From NCBI RefSeq assembly GCF_002019735.1, contig NZ_KV917378.1:1173869-1237868 (forward strand): 64,000 nucleotides of DNA, read 5' to 3'. Under the pieces are notes generated by a model that worked only from the letters and a program-made list of their open reading frames with translations, did not search any database and was not told the origin of the DNA. Shown one piece after another: positions 35,140 to 44,559 of this stretch (its first letter is position 1; the number at the start of each line of letters is the position of its first letter). A program made the position numbers and the translations under genes. Source of the DNA: Salipaludibacillus agaradhaerens (GTDB lineage Bacteria > Bacillota > Bacilli > Bacillales > Salisediminibacteriaceae).

Positions 35140-36558
35140 ATGCAAAAATATGAGCAGCAAGTTCGTGATATTCTTGACGCTTTAGGGGGCGAAAGCAATA
35201 TTGAACAAGCAACCCATTGTGTCACAAGGCTTAGACTAGCTTTAAAAGACGAGTCAAAAGTTGATTCAGACAAATTAGAAGCGATCGATATTGTCAAAGG
35301 CTCTTTTTCGGCAAATGGTCAATTTCAAGTGGTTATTGGTCAAGGAACCGTCGATCAAGTTTATCGTGAAATGGTAGCCATGACTAATATAGGTGAATCT
35401 TCTAAAGAAGATGTTAAAGAGGCAAGCTCAAAAAAAATGAACCCGCTGCAAAGAGCAGTAAAAACATTAGCTGATATTTTTATTCCTATCTTACCAGCCA
35501 TTGTTACAGCTGGACTCTTACTAGGTATAAATAACATTTTAACAGGACCAGATATTTTTTTTGACGGACAATCGCTAATTGACGTTTATCCACAATGGGC
35601 TGATTTAGCAGAGATGATCAATATTATTGCAAGTGCTGCCTTTGCATTTCTACCTGCCCTAATTGGATGGTCTGCTGTCAGACGCTTTGGAGGTAGCGAT
35701 CTTCTCGGGATTGTACTCGGCTTAATACTCGTTCATCCTGATTTACTTAATGCATGGGCTTATGCTGATGCACAAGAAGCAGGAGAAGTCCCAATTTGGA
35801 ACTTACTAGGGTTAGAAATAGAAGCGATCGGTTATCAAGGTCAAGTATTACCTGTCTTATTCGCTTCCTATATATTATGTAAAATAGAACTAGCCTTAAG
35901 AAAGCGCGTTCCAGATGCTATTCAATTATTAGTGGTAGCCCCTGTCGCTTTATTACTGACAGGTTTCATTACGTTCATTGCTATCGGGCCTTTAACATTT
36001 GCTCTTGGTAATGGGATTACTAGCATGTTTGTTTGGTTATTTGATGTATTACCAGCAGTCGGAGGATTCGTTTACGGCATACTTTATGCCCCACTAGTAG
36101 TGACAGGCATGCACCATGCATTTCTTGCTGTTGACCTTCAACTGACTGGGACAGGTGATGGGACGTTTTTGTGGCCAATCCTTGCCCTTTCAAATATTGC
36201 CCAAGGATCAGCTGCTTTAGCAATGATGTTTGTTAGTCACAATGAAAAAGTTAAAGGACTTTCCGGTACATCTGCCGTATCAGCCTATCTCGGTGTTACT
36301 GAGCCAGCGATGTTTGGCGTCAATATTCGTTTTAAATACCCATTCATTTGCGCTATTATTGGTGCAGCTATTGCTGGAACGTTTATTTCCTTAAATAGCG
36401 TGCTTGCTTCAGCTGTTGGTGTGGGCGGTATTCCAGGATTCCTCTCTATCTTCCCACAAGATTGGATACCATTCTTCATTGGGATGGGGATCGTGATTAT
36501 CGTGCCATTTACACTCACATTCCTTTATGGGAAACTCGTTGTAAAAGAACACAGCTAA
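35140..36558 (+). CDS. treP: Trehalose-specific PTS EIIBC component
   Basis: 472 aa (B. subtilis TreP 470). EIIB domain at 1-85 with the phosphorylated Cys in THCVTRLR, then EIIC with about ten TM segments; NPLQRAVKTLADIFIPILPA and GMHHAFLAVDLQL are characteristic. Imports trehalose as trehalose-6-phosphate. Regulated by the two TreR-type operators. Unlike in B. subtilis, treA and treR do not follow; the next genes concern pseudouridine, so the hydrolase and repressor must be elsewhere. Confidence 0.93.
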   Translation: MQKYEQQVRDILDALGGESNIEQATHCVTRLRLALKDESKVDSDKLEAIDIVKGSFSANGQFQVVIGQGTVDQVYREMVAMTNIGESSKEDVKEASSKKMNPLQRAVKTLADIFIPILPAIVTAGLLLGINNILTGPDIFFDGQSLIDVYPQWADLAEMINIIASAAFAFLPALIGWSAVRRFGGSDLLGIVLGLILVHPDLLNAWAYADAQEAGEVPIWNLLGLEIEAIGYQGQVLPVLFASYILCKIELALRKRVPDAIQLLVVAPVALLLTGFITFIAIGPLTFALGNGITSMFVWLFDVLPAVGGFVYGILYAPLVVTGMHHAFLAVDLQLTGTGDGTFLWPILALSNIAQGSAALAMMFVSHNEKVKGLSGTSAVSAYLGVTEPAMFGVNIRFKYPFICAIIGAAIAGTFISLNSVLASAVGVGGIPGFLSIFPQDWIPFFIGMGIVIIVPFTLTFLYGKLVVKEHS

Positions 36559-36621
36559 TTTGAAACAGCCGTTTTATACTGTTCTCATTAAGTTGTTGCA
36601 CTAGGAAAAAACCGCTTAAAA

Positions 36622-36656
36622 AAGAGCTGGGCTCGTATGAAAACATCCCAGCTCTT
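36622..36656. terminator. Bidirectional terminator between treP and psuG
   Basis: AAGAGCTGGG / CCCAGCTCTT perfect stem. On the minus strand it is followed by TTTTTT; on the plus strand by AAAATTTT. Confidence 0.8.
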
Positions 36657-36684
36657 AAAATTTTGAATATCGAGCTCTTCTATC

Positions 36685-37617
36685 TTAGTTACTAGTCGTT
36701 TTCAAAGCATTTAAGGCTAAAGCAATGTCTGCTCCTGTCACTGCATTATTTTCAACAAGGGCTATATTTGTTGTTAAAGTGGCTCCTTGACTTATTTCTT
36801 TTAAGCGATTTAATAAAAACGGCGTTGTCTCTTTTCCAGTAATTCCTTCATCATTGGCCGCTTTTACAGCATCATGTATAATGTTATTCACCTCATTTGG
36901 GTCCATCTCATGTTCCCTTGGTACAGGGTTTCCAATGACTGCTCCTCCCTCCAAATTCAATTCCCATTTTACATGTAGCATATGGGCAATATCCTCAGCG
37001 GATTGAGCATGCACATCTACACCGTAGCCACTTTGGCGTGTATAAAAGGCAGGAAAGTCAGACGTTTGATAGCCAATAACTGGTACTCCTTGGGTTTCCA
37101 GATACTCTAGTGTTAAGCCGATATCTAAAATAGATTTAGCCCCGGCGCATACAACCGCCACATCCGTCTTTGCCAATTCTTGTAAATCAGCTGAGATATC
37201 CATCGTTTCTTGTGCCCCACGGTGCACCCCACCAATTCCACCGGTGACAAATACCCGAATTCCAGCTAAATCTGCACATATCATTGTGGCCGCTACTGTT
37301 GTAGCACCTGTTTTTTTAGCTGCTAGTACGGCTGGTAGATCGCGGCGGCTTACTTTTTCTACATCTTTTTCTTTCCCAAGCTGGACCAGTTCACTATCCG
37401 ATAAACCAATTTTTATTTTCCCATCCATAATGGCTATTGTAGCTGGAACTGCCCCTTTATCACGTATAATTTTTTCAACATTTCTTGCTGTCTCAATATT
37501 TTGTGGGTAAGGCATCCCATGAGAAATAATTGTGGATTCTAAAGCAACAACTGGTTTGTTAGTCCGTTTTGCTTGAGCTACCTCTTCTGATAATTGGATA
37601 TAATATGATAACGACAT
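36685..37617 (-). CDS. psuG: Pseudouridine-5'-phosphate glycosidase
   Basis: Splits pseudouridine 5'-phosphate into uracil and ribose 5-phosphate. 310 aa with VVALESTIISHGMPYPQN at the start, GGIGGVHRGA (about 127), and GYQTSDFPAFYTRQSG; these are PsuG/IndA motifs. AGGAGG at 37624-37629 leaves 6 bases to ATG 37617; the ATG at 37623 touches the ribosome binding site. 11 bases after psuK: kinase and glycosidase form one pathway and operon. Confidence 0.93.
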   Translation of the reverse strand: MSLSYYIQLSEEVAQAKRTNKPVVALESTIISHGMPYPQNIETARNVEKIIRDKGAVPATIAIMDGKIKIGLSDSELVQLGKEKDVEKVSRRDLPAVLAAKKTGATTVAATMICADLAGIRVFVTGGIGGVHRGAQETMDISADLQELAKTDVAVVCAGAKSILDIGLTLEYLETQGVPVIGYQTSDFPAFYTRQSGYGVDVHAQSAEDIAHMLHVKWELNLEGGAVIGNPVPREHEMDPNEVNNIIHDAVKAANDEGITGKETTPFLLNRLKEISQGATLTTNIALVENNAVTGADIALALNALKTTSN

Positions 37618-37628
37618 CGTCATCCTCC

Positions 37629-38717
37629 TTAATTATTAATAAAGCGCTGTAACATGTCAGTATCTCTTGTTTTTACAACACTTTCATCAGTTTCTAATGT
37701 TTGTCTTGCTAACTGAAGCCCACACTCACAAGCATGCTTTAACGTGGCCCCTTCATTAAGTGCATATATAACGCCAGCTGCAAAGGCATCTCCTGCTCCA
37801 GTTACATCTTTAATGTCAGCTGGTAAAGCTTGAAGCTCACCGTATTCTCCTTCTTCGTTTAAATAACAAGCACCGTCCTGTCCCATTGTGACAACAATAT
37901 TTTTGACCCCTGCTTCTTGCACCTTAGCAATTTTTCCTTGAAGGCCTTTCCAATCAGGTGATAAAGACATTTTTTCAAGCAAAGTGGCCAATTCGGCGCG
38001 ATTCATGATTAAGTAGTCAAGATTTGATAAGTCATCCGGAAGACGACTTACTTTTTTGGCTGACACAGTTACTAGGACGAAGCGTTGTTTATCCGATTTT
38101 TTTTGTAAAAGATAAGCTAACACATCTTTTGGAAAGTTTGTATCTAAAACAACTAAATTTGCTGACATAATATGTTTAGTTAATCGCTTTATATCGTCAA
38201 TTGTCACCATATCGTAAATTTCCATATCTGCTAAAGCAAACATGAGATCATTTGTATCATTTAATACGGCTGTATAGGAACCCGTTCTTTCACCTTTTTT
38301 TACTTGAGATATTGTAAAGTCTACGCCTTCAGTGTTTTCCCGGATTTTTGCTGCCTCTGAGTCATCACCAGTAAAGGTTAAAAGCGAAACTGGCATTTTT
38401 AGACTACCTAGATTTTCAGCAATGTTACGTGCTACACCACCCACAGATTCAGATACTTTAACAGGATTAGAATCATGCACTTTAAACTCGCTGTACAGTC
38501 GCGCTTTAATGTCCATATTAGCCCCGCCAATACAGAGAACTCTATTAAAATCATTGAGTACATACGCCCGCCCTGTAATAACACCATTTTTCATCAATGA
38601 AGACACATAGCCAGCTACTGCCGAGCGAGAAATATTCACACGCTCTGCTAACTCCTGTTGTGTTATATAAGGATTTTGCCGAATAAGATCAATAATCTGA
38701 CGCTCTTTTTCATTCAA
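37629..38717 (-). CDS. psuK: PfkB-family kinase with N-terminal HTH (pseudouridine kinase)
   Basis: 362 aa. An N-terminal winged HTH (residues 1-55; NPYITQQELAERVNISRSAVAGYVSSL) is fused to a ribokinase-like domain with GGxxxDI (CIGGANMDIKA), GGVARNIAENL and the catalytic DVTGAGDAFAAGV. Phosphorylates pseudouridine for PsuG. The HTH suggests it may also regulate its own operon, inference. Start: AGGAGGG at 38724-38730 then 6 bases to TTG 38717; the longer frame from 38747 contains the ribosome binding site itself. Confidence 0.88.
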   Translation of the reverse strand: MNEKERQIIDLIRQNPYITQQELAERVNISRSAVAGYVSSLMKNGVITGRAYVLNDFNRVLCIGGANMDIKARLYSEFKVHDSNPVKVSESVGGVARNIAENLGSLKMPVSLLTFTGDDSEAAKIRENTEGVDFTISQVKKGERTGSYTAVLNDTNDLMFALADMEIYDMVTIDDIKRLTKHIMSANLVVLDTNFPKDVLAYLLQKKSDKQRFVLVTVSAKKVSRLPDDLSNLDYLIMNRAELATLLEKMSLSPDWKGLQGKIAKVQEAGVKNIVVTMGQDGACYLNEEGEYGELQALPADIKDVTGAGDAFAAGVIYALNEGATLKHACECGLQLARQTLETDESVVKTRDTDMLQRFINN

Positions 38718-38891
38718 AATTATCCCTCCTCTCAGTTCTCTTTGCATCTTTATTGTAAACTAATGTTTGTCTTTCAGTCAAATGTTTGTTTAAAATAAAT
38801 TAACATACATTTTCCTTCTTGGGGGTATATAATCTTTAAAGACTTATGATATAACTAACTACAAGTCATATAATTGAAACGAGGTGTCAAT

Positions 38892-40541
38892 TTGAAGAAC
38901 TTCCCTCTCTATCGCATCACTGTGATCGTCACAATGTTTCTTAAATTTGTGTTACAACTTTATTTTTTCCACAAAAAACATAAAACATGGACAACAACTA
39001 CATATGAGAGATGGCAAGCTTTATTAAAAAAACAAGCTGTGGAATATCGTGAGAATGCAATAAAATTAGAAGGATTAATGATTAAGGTAGGACAATTTCT
39101 CAGCACCCGTGCTGATATAATGCCAGACGTTTTTTTAAATGAATTAGCTGATCTCATTGATAAGGTCCCCCCAGTTCCATCAGACATATCCAAAAAAATT
39201 CTTGAAGCAGAATGGGGACAAACTCTTGACAGCCATTTGTCATATATAAGTGACAAACCAGTAGCTTCCGCCTCTATCGGAGAGGTATTTAAAGGCACGT
39301 TACTGAACGGACAAGATGTGGCCATTAAAATCCAACGGCATAATATTTATAAAATAATTCATACAGACTTTAAGGCTTTAAGAATTGTATTATGGATCAC
39401 TAAGAGATTCACAAATATAGGAAGAGAAATAGATACAGAAGCATTATATCAAGAAGTTGTTTCCATCATAGGAGATGAGCTCAATTACTATAAAGAATTA
39501 AAGAACGGTCAATATTTCCAAAGGCGTTTCCACGATAGTACCGATTATTATATCCCTCAATTTTACGAAGAATATAGTACAGGGAAAGTACTTGTGATGG
39601 AATGGATTGAAGGAAGAAAAGTGACTGATATCCCTTTCCTACATAAACATAAAATTGATAGAAAAGTAGCTGCACGAAAGTTATTTCAATTTTTTGTTGA
39701 TCAGCTGTTTGATTATGGTATGTTTCATGCAGACCCTCATCAAGGTAACATTCTCATTACGCAAGATGGCACGATTGTGATTCTTGATTTTGGGATGGTA
39801 GGAGAAATTTCTAAAGAGGATGCCCAACATATTCGCCAAATGATTCAAGGTTTTGTATTGGATGATTATAATCTCGTTATTAATCAACTAAAGGAGCTTG
39901 GTTTCTTATTACCTCATGCTAATAAACATAAGCTTCAAACATTGTTGAAAACGTATATTGATATGTATATTGAAAAAGATATTCATCACCTTGACGAAAA
40001 GCTAGTAGAAGGCATTTTTCAAGATTTAAAGCAAATTGTGCGCGAACAGCCTATTCAATTACCTGCTGAGTTTGCATTTTTAGGAAGAGCTACCTCAATA
40101 GGATTAGGTGTGTTAACGATTATCGATCCTCACATCGACTTCATGGCTCTTGGAAAACCGGTGGTACGTGAATGGTTAGATAAGGATGAGGAGCGTTCCG
40201 GAAATATAAAATGGCATTTTATTAAGGAGTCTGTGAAACCTTTATTATCCTTGCCACGTAACTTAAATGAATGGCTTCATGCACCAGAATCTAAACGACG
40301 TTCTGAAGAAACCCGCCAATTCCAACGCTTTGATCATCATCGTTACTTATTAATGATGTCGCTATCTTATGTGTCTTTATTACTGACACTTGCTTTTTAT
40401 TTTATTTCGATTATTATAGGGAACAACCAACTACAGTTTATAACACTCTCATTCACCGGACTTACCTTTAGCTTAAGCCTTATGACCACTTTCCTTCACA
40501 GACGGTGGATCAATAAAGCGAAACAATCACATTATTTCTAG
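38892..40541 (+). CDS. ABC1/UbiB-family atypical kinase (AarF-like)
   Basis: 549 aa. Conserved KxGQ motif (LMIKVGQFLSTRADIMP), A-rich loop VASASIGEVFKGTL, ATP-binding VAIKIQR, catalytic GMFHADPHQGNILI and DFGMVGE; two C-terminal TM segments at about 490-545. UbiB proteins bind the membrane and assist isoprenoid-quinone or lipid metabolism through ATPase activity. Start: GAGGTG at 38881-38886 selects TTG 38892 over TTG 38874. Followed at 33 bases by a phasin-like protein gene. Confidence 0.9.
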   Translation: MKNFPLYRITVIVTMFLKFVLQLYFFHKKHKTWTTTTYERWQALLKKQAVEYRENAIKLEGLMIKVGQFLSTRADIMPDVFLNELADLIDKVPPVPSDISKKILEAEWGQTLDSHLSYISDKPVASASIGEVFKGTLLNGQDVAIKIQRHNIYKIIHTDFKALRIVLWITKRFTNIGREIDTEALYQEVVSIIGDELNYYKELKNGQYFQRRFHDSTDYYIPQFYEEYSTGKVLVMEWIEGRKVTDIPFLHKHKIDRKVAARKLFQFFVDQLFDYGMFHADPHQGNILITQDGTIVILDFGMVGEISKEDAQHIRQMIQGFVLDDYNLVINQLKELGFLLPHANKHKLQTLLKTYIDMYIEKDIHHLDEKLVEGIFQDLKQIVREQPIQLPAEFAFLGRATSIGLGVLTIIDPHIDFMALGKPVVREWLDKDEERSGNIKWHFIKESVKPLLSLPRNLNEWLHAPESKRRSEETRQFQRFDHHRYLLMMSLSYVSLLLTLAFYFISIIIGNNQLQFITLSFTGLTFSLSLMTTFLHRRWINKAKQSHYF

Positions 40542-40574
40542 TTTAATTAAATTATATTTTAGGAGGAGTTTAAC

Positions 40575-40907
40575 ATGAATAATTTACTTAAAACAGGATT
40601 TCTCTTAGGTTTAGGTGCAGCAGTGTCAAGTAAGGAAAAAGTGGAAAAGTATATTGATCAACTTCTCGTCAAAGGAAAAGTAACACCACAAGAAGCCGAT
40701 GATTTATATCAATCACTATTGAAAAAGGGAGAAGAAACAGAAGAACAATGGAGCAATAGAACGAAAGATAAGATGCGGTCAGTTATGGAAGACTTGAACA
40801 TTGTTTCCCGCGATGATTTTGAGAAGCTGCGTCATCAAGTGAATGATTTAGAGTTAAAGCTAGCAGCATTAGAAAACCAAAAAAATACTGAAGATGATGA
40901 AACTTAA
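40575..40907 (+). CDS. Phasin-like small coiled-coil protein
   Basis: 110 aa: short hydrophobic start (KTGFLLGLGAAVSS), helical middle with the segment LVKGKVTPQEADDLYQSLLK and a C-terminal heptad pattern (FEKLRHQVNDLELKLAALE). This is the pattern annotated as 'phasin-related' in Bacillaceae; binding to polyester granules is not implied without PHA genes. Co-transcribed with the UbiB-like gene, hinting at a common membrane or lipid role. Confidence 0.75.
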   Translation: MNNLLKTGFLLGLGAAVSSKEKVEKYIDQLLVKGKVTPQEADDLYQSLLKKGEETEEQWSNRTKDKMRSVMEDLNIVSRDDFEKLRHQVNDLELKLAALENQKNTEDDET

Positions 40908-40925
40908 TCCTATATAATTATAATG

Positions 40926-40958
40926 AGCCCCTTCTATCCTTGATAGAGGGCTTTTTCT
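40926..40958 (+). terminator. Terminator after the UbiB/phasin operon
   Basis: AGCCCCTTCTATC / GATAGAGGGCT stem followed by TTTTTCTTTT. Confidence 0.85.
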
Positions 40959-41107
40959 TTTAAATCAATTTTCTCCTTTTCACGTTATTGCCAAGCAAAC
41001 TTATTAACACTATTATCTTGAGTTTTATTTTTGCTATGAATAGAAGAAGAGTAGAGGCAGCAACCTAATATCTATAAGTACTTTAAAATAATGAGGAGGA
41101 GACACAT

Positions 41108-41383
41108 ATGAACATCAGTGAGTTACATTCTGGTGATAACGTGTTCGTCATTCAACGAAACCCACATACACAATCTGTCGCTCATATCCAAGAAGCACAC
41201 ATTGTAGACAATCCCTATTCTCCTGGGCAGTTAGCTCTTTTTTTCCGTGAGGAATATTACCCACTGTCAGATGAATTTGCTATGTATGCAAGTTATGAAG
41301 AGGCAGAACAAGCCTATGATGCCTTTTTCAACTCCAATTATTCTCATACCAGTGAAGACCCAATTCAGGAGGCTTACGAATAA
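41108..41383 (+). CDS. splA: SplA, regulator of spore photoproduct lyase
   Basis: 91 aa; LHSGDNVFVIQRNPHTQSVAHIQEAHIV resembles B. subtilis SplA (79 aa), a TRAP-like protein that negatively controls splB. The C-terminus is acidic and longer. GAGGAG ribosome binding site before ATG 41108. Its stop overlaps the splB start (TAATG), so the two are coupled. Confidence 0.88.
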   Translation: MNISELHSGDNVFVIQRNPHTQSVAHIQEAHIVDNPYSPGQLALFFREEYYPLSDEFAMYASYEEAEQAYDAFFNSNYSHTSEDPIQEAYE

Positions 41384-42411
41384 TGATAAAGCCTTTCGTT
41401 CCTCAGCTTGTCTATATTGAACCACGGGCTCTTGAGTATCCATTAGGGGTAGAATTAAAACGAAAATTTACTAATATGGGTATTGAAATACGCACAACAA
41501 CTTCACATAACCAAGTTCGTAATATTCCAGGGGAGACTCACCTGCAAAAATACCGCAATGCAAAATCAACTCTTGTTGTGGGGGTACGAAAAACGTTAAA
41601 ATTTGATACTTCGAAGCCATCGGCAGAATATGCTATTCCTCTTGCTACTGGCTGTATGGGGCATTGTCAATATTGTTATTTACAAACGACAATGGGAAGC
41701 AAACCATACATCCGTACCTATGTTAATACAGAAGAAATCTTTGAAGCGGCGGATGCTTATATCAATGAGCGAGCCCCTGAAGAAACGAGGTTTGAAGCAG
41801 CATGTACATCAGATATTGTCGGCATCGATCATTTAACCCACTCATTAAAAAATGCTATTGAATTTTTCGCAAAAACAAAGCATGGAAAGCTGAGATTTGT
41901 CACAAAGTTTCATCATGTTGATCATTTATTAGACGCTGATCACCAAGGAAAAACGCGTTTTCGGTTTAGCATTAATGCTGACTATGTGATCAAACATTTT
42001 GAACAAGGTACTTCTCCATTAAATGAACGTATTAACGCCGCTGTTAAAGTTGCTGAAGCTGGCTATCCATTAGGCTTCATCATTGCCCCCATCTATTTGC
42101 ACGACGGATGGAAAGAAGGTTATTTAAATATGTTCGAAAAATTAGATAGTCAATTACCTGATAACATTCGCGACGACATCACATTTGAACTGATACAACA
42201 TCGTTTCACAAAACCAGCTAAACGAGTAATTCAAAAAAATTACCCAATGACAAAACTTGAATTAGATGAAGAAAAACGTAAATATAAATGGGGGAAATAT
42301 GGAATTGGAAAGTATGTTTATCAACAAGAGGAACAAGAGGATATCAAGAAAACACTTCATGACTATCAAGAACGTTTTTTCCCAGAGGCTCACGTAGACT
42401 ATTTTACGTAA
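41383..42411 (+). CDS. splB: Spore photoproduct lyase SplB
   Basis: Radical-SAM enzyme that repairs the UV-induced thymine dimer of spores (spore photoproduct) on germination. 342 aa, same length as B. subtilis. The cluster motif CMGHCQYC (CxxxCxxC) lies at about 89-96, and the further conserved catalytic Cys in EAACTSDIVG (about 140). Expressed in the forespore in B. subtilis; SASP binding makes the lesion it repairs, linking it to the SASP gene at 21.8 kb. Confidence 0.96.
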   Translation: MIKPFVPQLVYIEPRALEYPLGVELKRKFTNMGIEIRTTTSHNQVRNIPGETHLQKYRNAKSTLVVGVRKTLKFDTSKPSAEYAIPLATGCMGHCQYCYLQTTMGSKPYIRTYVNTEEIFEAADAYINERAPEETRFEAACTSDIVGIDHLTHSLKNAIEFFAKTKHGKLRFVTKFHHVDHLLDADHQGKTRFRFSINADYVIKHFEQGTSPLNERINAAVKVAEAGYPLGFIIAPIYLHDGWKEGYLNMFEKLDSQLPDNIRDDITFELIQHRFTKPAKRVIQKNYPMTKLELDEEKRKYKWGKYGIGKYVYQQEEQEDIKKTLHDYQERFFPEAHVDYFT

Positions 42412-42718
42412 ATCGTAGTGTATAACGCTTCTTTATTCATCCTCTTTACGATGTCACCAACTCTTTACACTGAGGTGTCCTGACAGGACTACCCCTTACT
42501 TTGTATAACCAAGGCAATATTTTTAAATTATGAAGAAATGTAACTTTAAAGTACCTTTCCAAAACAACCAAAATGGGGGCACATTAGTATTATCCATCCC
42601 TTTTAAAGTGGAATATCCATAAAAGAATCAAAAAAGGGAAAAAGAAAAGTAGCTAAATAAAGAGAGGCGCCCCAAAAGTCATTAGTGATGACATTTTGGA
42701 ACAGCCTCTTAATTCTAA
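42412..42718. other. Convergent intergenic region with a hairpin
   Basis: 307 bases. The part 42661-42710 can fold into a long stem (GAGGC...AAAAGTCAT / ATGACATTTT...GCCTC) and probably terminates the LysM-CAP gene on the minus strand; the tail is CTCTTTATTT. Nothing recognised in the left part. Confidence 0.6.
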
Positions 42719-43375
42719 TTATTGACTGATAAACATTTGTGTCCAGTAGTGACGATAAGAGCCGCCCTCAGCATAACCGACACCAATATGAGTGAAATCA
42801 CTATTAAGAATATTCGCTCGGTGCCCTGGTGAATTCATCCAAGAATTTACTACCTGCTCTGGAGTAGCTTGTCCAGCTGCAATGTTCTCTCCAGCACTTC
42901 TATAGGAAATATCGAAGCTCCTCAGCATATCAAAAGGACTGCCATAAGTTGGACTAGTGTGTGAAAAGTAATCGTCATCCCTCATATCCTCAGATTTGAC
43001 TCTAGCAACCTCTGAAACATCTTCTGCTATGTCAAATGAGTCTAGGCCTCTGCTTTCTCTTTCTTCATTCGTGAGACGTATGACTTCTTGTTCAAATTCA
43101 GACAAGCTGCTATCAGTTTCCTGTTTTACTTGATTGCTAGTGAGTTCAGGGCTACTAGTAGGAATTGAGAGCTCCTGACCAGTCTGAATAGTGAACGGTT
43201 TAAACAGGTCATTTTCTTCTACCAATTCAGAGAGAGAAACATCATAGCTTTGGGAAATACTCCAAAGCGTATCACCCGATTCTACACTGTGTACAGACTG
43301 GGCTTCAGTCACAGAACCGAATAGTGGCAACACTAATCCTAAAGCTAGTAATGATGGAATAATTTTTTTCATCAT
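42719..43375 (-). CDS. Secreted LysM + CAP-domain protein
   Basis: 218 aa: signal peptide (1-26, cut after TEAQS-like region), one LysM domain at about 28-72 (HSVESGDTLWSISQSYDVSL) for peptidoglycan binding, a linker, and a CAP/SCP domain at about 92-218 with the conserved His/Glu sites FSHTSP, SAGENIA and SPGHRANILNSDFTHIGVGY. Same architecture as YkwD-like and the spore coat protein SafA-associated CAP proteins; function is not known. AGGAGGTG ribosome binding site. Confidence 0.9.
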   Translation of the reverse strand: MMKKIIPSLLALGLVLPLFGSVTEAQSVHSVESGDTLWSISQSYDVSLSELVEENDLFKPFTIQTGQELSIPTSSPELTSNQVKQETDSSLSEFEQEVIRLTNEERESRGLDSFDIAEDVSEVARVKSEDMRDDDYFSHTSPTYGSPFDMLRSFDISYRSAGENIAAGQATPEQVVNSWMNSPGHRANILNSDFTHIGVGYAEGGSYRHYWTQMFISQ

Positions 43376-43475
43376 TTTTCAACACCTCCTGAGGGCAATT
43401 ATCCCATAGATATCTAACTTTGAGGAGAAGATAAAGGATTAACACTAAAGGACTAATTTTTATAGTAAAATAATA

Positions 43476-44336
43476 TTATAACTTTAATACCTGGCTATTT
43501 TCTTTAATTTTAAGACCCGTGAGTTGCAAGGCTTGCTCGAGGTTGCTCACGACTTGCATATGTTTAAATGAAATACCTAGATTAACAATTGTTTGTACAA
43601 GTTCAGGTCTAAGTCCCGAAATAACGGCAGTCACTCCGATAATCTTCAAAGCATCATTCAATTGAAATAAATTATGGGCGATTGCTGTATCAATCACATG
43701 TACACCGGAAAGGTCCACAATTAAGTAAGATAACTCTAGCTCTCTCCCTCTATTTAATGATTTTTCTAACAACTCTTTTGATCGATATGTGTCGATCGTA
43801 CCTATAATCGGTAAAATAGCGACCTCTTTTGTAAGCGGTACTACTGGGACTGAGAGCTCCATTAACTCTTCCTGTGCCTGTTTAAATGTTTGTTCGTTGT
43901 ATTCGACGTATGTTTGTGTAAATGAGTATACCACTTGATCAAACATCGGATTTATAACATCTGCTACATAAAAATAATCTTCCAATGGCATATTCATCTG
44001 TTTAAAATCTTTCCTAATAAAATTATATATTTCTTTACGAAGGAATGGGAGGACAAGCATCGCCCTATCAACGGATACTCCTGACTCCACAGCTAGTCTA
44101 CCAAATCTTTTTGCCCACTCTTCAATATAAACTTTTTCTCCCGATTCATTCATCTCTATCAGTGTCTGCCCAATTCTATGTAAAAGTTCAACTAGATAAT
44201 CTTTAGATTCCACTTTAGATAATTCCTGACTGGCTTTTTCATGTTTTTGATAAAATGCCTCTCTCACGTCTTTAACAAGACGCTCTTTTTCTTCTACTAG
44301 TCTTTCTCCGGCTTTCTGCATAAATTTTGATGGCAT
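43476..44336 (-). CDS. RsbR paralogue with C-terminal STAS domain
   Basis: 286 aa: N-terminal helical RsbRD-type/globin-like sensor region (1-150) and STAS domain (about 165-275) with PIIGTIDTYRSKELLE and the segment DLSGVHVIDTAIAHNLF. RsbR proteins form the stressosome with RsbS and RsbT upstream of SigB. No rsbS/rsbT nearby, so it is a solitary paralogue. The usual phosphorylatable Thr positions look partly altered (DTAIAHN). GGGGG before ATG 44336 decides the start; the longer frame is rejected. Confidence 0.85.
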   Translation of the reverse strand: MPSKFMQKAGERLVEEKERLVKDVREAFYQKHEKASQELSKVESKDYLVELLHRIGQTLIEMNESGEKVYIEEWAKRFGRLAVESGVSVDRAMLVLPFLRKEIYNFIRKDFKQMNMPLEDYFYVADVINPMFDQVVYSFTQTYVEYNEQTFKQAQEELMELSVPVVPLTKEVAILPIIGTIDTYRSKELLEKSLNRGRELELSYLIVDLSGVHVIDTAIAHNLFQLNDALKIIGVTAVISGLRPELVQTIVNLGISFKHMQVVSNLEQALQLTGLKIKENSQVLKL

Positions 44337-44559
44337 AAGCTCTATCCCCCATAACAAATTTAAGTTCATCATAACTACTTACCACAAACGAAAGACTATT
44401 AAACATCTTTTTTCCTAAATCCATTATATTGGTATTGATATATCATTTTCTCAGTGATCTATCAAACATAACTTCTTTCGTAATAATAATTTGTCGTAAC
44501 TGACAACCATCACACATATACTCGTAAAAGGCAACAGTCATCCTTCCAAAGCTAAGTGA

